Positions 61,917-64,000 of a stretch of 64,000 bases of DNA are shown in pieces (the first letter of the stretch is position 1; every line of letters begins with the position of its first letter). The DNA is from Streptomyces liangshanensis (GTDB taxonomy: Bacteria; Actinomycetota; Actinomycetes; Streptomycetales; Streptomycetaceae). Location: contig NZ_CP050177.1 in the NCBI RefSeq assembly GCF_011694815.1, positions 4,379,001-4,443,000 on the forward strand. Direction: 5' to 3'. Under the pieces are notes generated by a model. The model was not told the origin of the DNA and searched no databases. It saw only the letters and a program-made list of their open reading frames with translations. Made by a program: the position numbers and the translations under genes.

Positions 61917-63106
61917 TCAAGGCCGGGGCCGGCGGGCGGCGCCGACAGCCGGTCGGTTCGGCCGAGGGCCAGGGACGCTGCCGTGATTCCGCTGTTGAAC
62001 GACACCTCCGACAGCACGCCCGGCGCCGCCACCTGGTCGCCCGACAGGTAGACCCCGTTGCCGCGGTCGATGCGCGGGCGGTCGCGCCACGTCGTGCCCG
62101 GGAGGTCCACGGCGCCCGTGCGGCCGGTCGCCAGGGAGTCGCGGCGCCAGGTGACCCGCCCGCGCCAGCCGGGGAACCCCAGGTCGAGCAGCCGCTCCGC
62201 GCGCGCCGTCCCCTCGGCCCTGGACGCGCCGGGCCCGACCGGGAACTGCCCCTGGAGCAACTGCTCACCGGCCGGCGCCAGGGACGGGTCCTGCGCGGTG
62301 AAGCGTTCGAGCCAGGCGGGGGCGTCCAGGCCGGACACGATGTACGGGTCGCCCCGGCGCGTACGCAGCGCGAGGTCCAGCAGGACCGTACGGCCGCCGG
62401 TCCACCGCAGGCTCTCGTCCCCGAGCAGCCGGCGGGCGGCGTCCAAGGAGGTGGCCACGATGACCGGCCCGTCCTCGGGCAGGGCGTCGACCCGGGCGGC
62501 GGTCTCGATCCGTACCCCCAGGTTCCAGGCGCGCGCCGCCATCCGGTCGATGACCTGGCCCCAGCCGCCGACGGGGAAACGGGCCTCCGGCGGTACGGCG
62601 GCGGCCCGGCGCAGCCGCTCCTGGACGAACGCGGCGGACAGCGAGCCGGGATCGTGGTGGAAGAGCGCGACGGCCGAGTAGTGCGCGGCGGCGCGCGCCG
62701 CCTCCGGGCCCGCGACGGAGGTCGCCCAGGTCAGGAAGTCGACGTCCACCGGAACGTGCCGCGTCCTACGGAGGGCGAGCTTGAGCAGGCCGGGGGGCGG
62801 GGTCCTGCGCAGGGCGCCGCCGCGGTGGAAGAAGAACCGGGAGCCCTCGCGCAGCGGCGGCAGGCCGACGGCCGGGCCGAGCAGGCCGCGCTGCTCCAGC
62901 CACGTCCGGTGCGGTCCGCGCCGGTACAGCGCGTGCGGCCCGTCGTTGGTGAGGTAGCGGCCCTCGGCGGTACGGGCGCGCCCGCCCAGGGTGTGGTGGG
63001 CCTCGTGGAGGGTCACGCGGGCGCCCGATTCGGCGGCGGTGATGGCGGCGGTCAGTCCGGCGAAACCGCCTCCGACGACGGTGATGCGGTCAGTGCTGCG
63101 ATCCAT
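61901..63106 (-). CDS. FAD-dependent desaturase/oxidoreductase-like protein
   Basis: 401 residues from ATG 63106 (GGGGAG ten bases upstream). ITVVGGGFAGLTAAITAAESG (about 8-28) is the FAD-binding loop, LHEAHHTLGGRARTAEG its continuation, and NGVYLSGDQVAAPGVLSEVSFNSG near the end the C-terminal FAD motif (GD). The pattern resembles phytoene desaturase and amine oxidase (CrtI/Amino_oxidase) relatives. The substrate is unknown. It lies immediately upstream of the quinone reductase on the same strand, and its 3' end overlaps that gene's SoxR box. Confidence 0.82.
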   Translation of the reverse strand: MDRSTDRITVVGGGFAGLTAAITAAESGARVTLHEAHHTLGGRARTAEGRYLTNDGPHALYRRGPHRTWLEQRGLLGPAVGLPPLREGSRFFFHRGGALRRTPPPGLLKLALRRTRHVPVDVDFLTWATSVAGPEAARAAAHYSAVALFHHDPGSLSAAFVQERLRRAAAVPPEARFPVGGWGQVIDRMAARAWNLGVRIETAARVDALPEDGPVIVATSLDAARRLLGDESLRWTGGRTVLLDLALRTRRGDPYIVSGLDAPAWLERFTAQDPSLAPAGEQLLQGQFPVGPGASRAEGTARAERLLDLGFPGWRGRVTWRRDSLATGRTGAVDLPGTTWRDRPRIDRGNGVYLSGDQVAAPGVLSEVSFNSGITAASLALGRTDRLSAPPAGPGLDLKRA

Positions 63107-63225
63107 GGCTGCTGCTCCCCGTACTCCGGCGGACGCGTCTTCGTGCGCTTCTACGGATGTGACGGTCGCGGGCACCCGGGATGTGACATCGGGGCGTTGT
63201 CAGTGGGGTGCGCCACCATGGGGGC

Positions 63226-63936
63226 ATGGTGCGGAACACGGCGAGGACGGCGAAGCCGGCGCGGGCGAAGAAGAGCGGACCGGTGGTGAGGCGCCCGGAG
63301 GTACGGCTGCCGCCGCTGGAGCCGTACGACCCGGAGGGCGGCGGCCTGGAGCCGGACGGGGACTACGACGGGCTGGAGTTCAAGGAGGTCGACCTGGCGG
63401 GGCAGGAGGGGGCGGGCTCGCGGTTCATGGACTGCGCGCTGCGGGAGTGCGGCCTGGACGGGACGGAGCTGGCCCGCGCGCGGTTCATCGACTCGGTGCT
63501 GAGCGGGGTACGGGGGGTGGGGACGGACCTGTCGGGGGCGTCGCTGCGGGACGTGGAGGTGCTGGACGCGCGCCTGGGCGGGACGCAGCTGCACGGCGCG
63601 GTGCTGGAGCGGGTGCTGTTCCGGGGAGGGAAGATCGACTACCTGAACCTGCGCAACGCCCGGCTCAAGGACGTCGTGTTCGAGGGCTGCTTCCTGTCGG
63701 AGGCGGACTTCGGGGGAGCGGTGCTGGAGCGGGTCGAGTTCCGGGACTGCGTGCTGCGGCGGGCGGACCTGAGCGGGGTCCGGATGACGGACGTCGACCT
63801 GCGGACGGTCGCGGAGCTGGACATCGCGCGGGGGCTGGACCGGCTGGCGGGGGCGGTGATCAGCTCGGCGCAACTGCTCCACCTGGCCCCGGCGTTCGCG
63901 GCGCAGATCGGGGTGCGCGTGGAGGACATGCCGTAG
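63226..63936 (+). CDS. Pentapeptide-repeat protein
   Basis: 236 residues from ATG 63226. After a basic start (RNTARTAKPARAKKSG) the region 48-215 contains repeats of the A(D/N)LxX type, for example LDGTELARARFIDS, LSGASLRDVEVLDARL, LHGAVLERVLFRG, YLNLRNARLKDVVFEG, LSEADFGGAVLERVEFRD and LRRADLSGVRMTDVDL, which should form a right-handed quadrilateral beta-helix. Such folds include DNA-mimic gyrase protectors (Qnr, MfpA) and many unknowns. The repeats here are irregular. It diverges from the FAD gene across 119 bp. Confidence 0.83.
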   Translation: MVRNTARTAKPARAKKSGPVVRRPEVRLPPLEPYDPEGGGLEPDGDYDGLEFKEVDLAGQEGAGSRFMDCALRECGLDGTELARARFIDSVLSGVRGVGTDLSGASLRDVEVLDARLGGTQLHGAVLERVLFRGGKIDYLNLRNARLKDVVFEGCFLSEADFGGAVLERVEFRDCVLRRADLSGVRMTDVDLRTVAELDIARGLDRLAGAVISSAQLLHLAPAFAAQIGVRVEDMP

Positions 63937-64000
63937 CGGCGAGGCGCGGCCCCGGGAAGCCCGGGACACTACGAAGGCCCCGACCCGGGGGGAGGAGTCG
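63937..64000. other. Terminal non-coding sequence
   Basis: GCCCCGGG/CCCGGGAC-type complementarity near 63951-63968 could be part of a terminator for the pentapeptide gene. The window ends before a further gene is seen. Confidence 0.3.

Overview
The window is a piece of a Streptomyces chromosome. Coding DNA is very GC-rich with G/C at third codon positions, GTG starts and 4-bp GTGA overlaps are common, and the gene order gpmA ... phoU-phoR-phoP-lipoprotein-carD-ispD-ispF-cysS-rlmB-glycosyltransferase-doxX-nucleotidyltransferase-msiK follows the S. coelicolor SCO42xx core region as I remember it. No database was searched; family names rest on motifs and recall.

Layout. 1-1904: end of a flavin-type oxidoreductase and a trehalose-synthase-like GH13 enzyme. 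1925-3352: two ~330-bp arms in inverted orientation, each with its own long hairpin, around ~760 bp that carries a small membrane-protein gene and a gene remnant. 3502-5950: MFS exporter and gpmA. 5951-9242: a low-GC accessory patch with a DUF262/AlbA_2 gene split by a frameshift (probable defence gene), an unexplained stretch, and a frameshifted DUF5959 gene. 9274-16461: a compact minus-strand operon of seven genes: SCO2525-type methyltransferase, SCO2524, SCO2523 variant P-loop protein, SCO2522, SCO2521, a two-helix membrane protein and a Ser/Gly decapeptide-repeat membrane protein. This is the best candidate for an undescribed system. 16700-34437: core genes, including phosphate control (phoU, PHO box, phoRP), CarD, isoprenoid synthesis (ispDF), cysS, rlmB, an envelope glycan pair, msiK and tRNA-Thr(TGT).

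34462-46912 is accessory and metabolic: a HEPN-like protein, three TetR regulators with visible candidate operators, an SDR / MDR / acetoacetate-decarboxylase-like set with two paralogous proteins of unknown function, a royal-jelly-type propeller, a virginiamycin-B-lyase-like propeller, and remnants of an alpha/beta hydrolase, a DUF6000 gene and an ABC-F ATPase. 47048-63936 holds a sortase-anchored surface protein, DUF899, a membrane glutaredoxin, a MOSC-reductase-ferredoxin fusion, a CBS protein, an Mrr nuclease-TerD fusion, an amine-oxidase-like FAD enzyme, a streptomycin-kinase-like APH, a GNAT, a Uma2 nuclease, a DHA2 exporter, a quinone reductase behind a SoxR-type box, a desaturase-like FAD enzyme and a pentapeptide-repeat protein.

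Working links seen in the sequence: PhoU and PhoRP diverge around a PHO box; ispD and ispF overlap; the seven-gene 9.3-16.5 kb operon has near-zero spacing in its core; TetR genes sit beside palindromes that also face their neighbours; several convergent pairs share a hairpin terminator.
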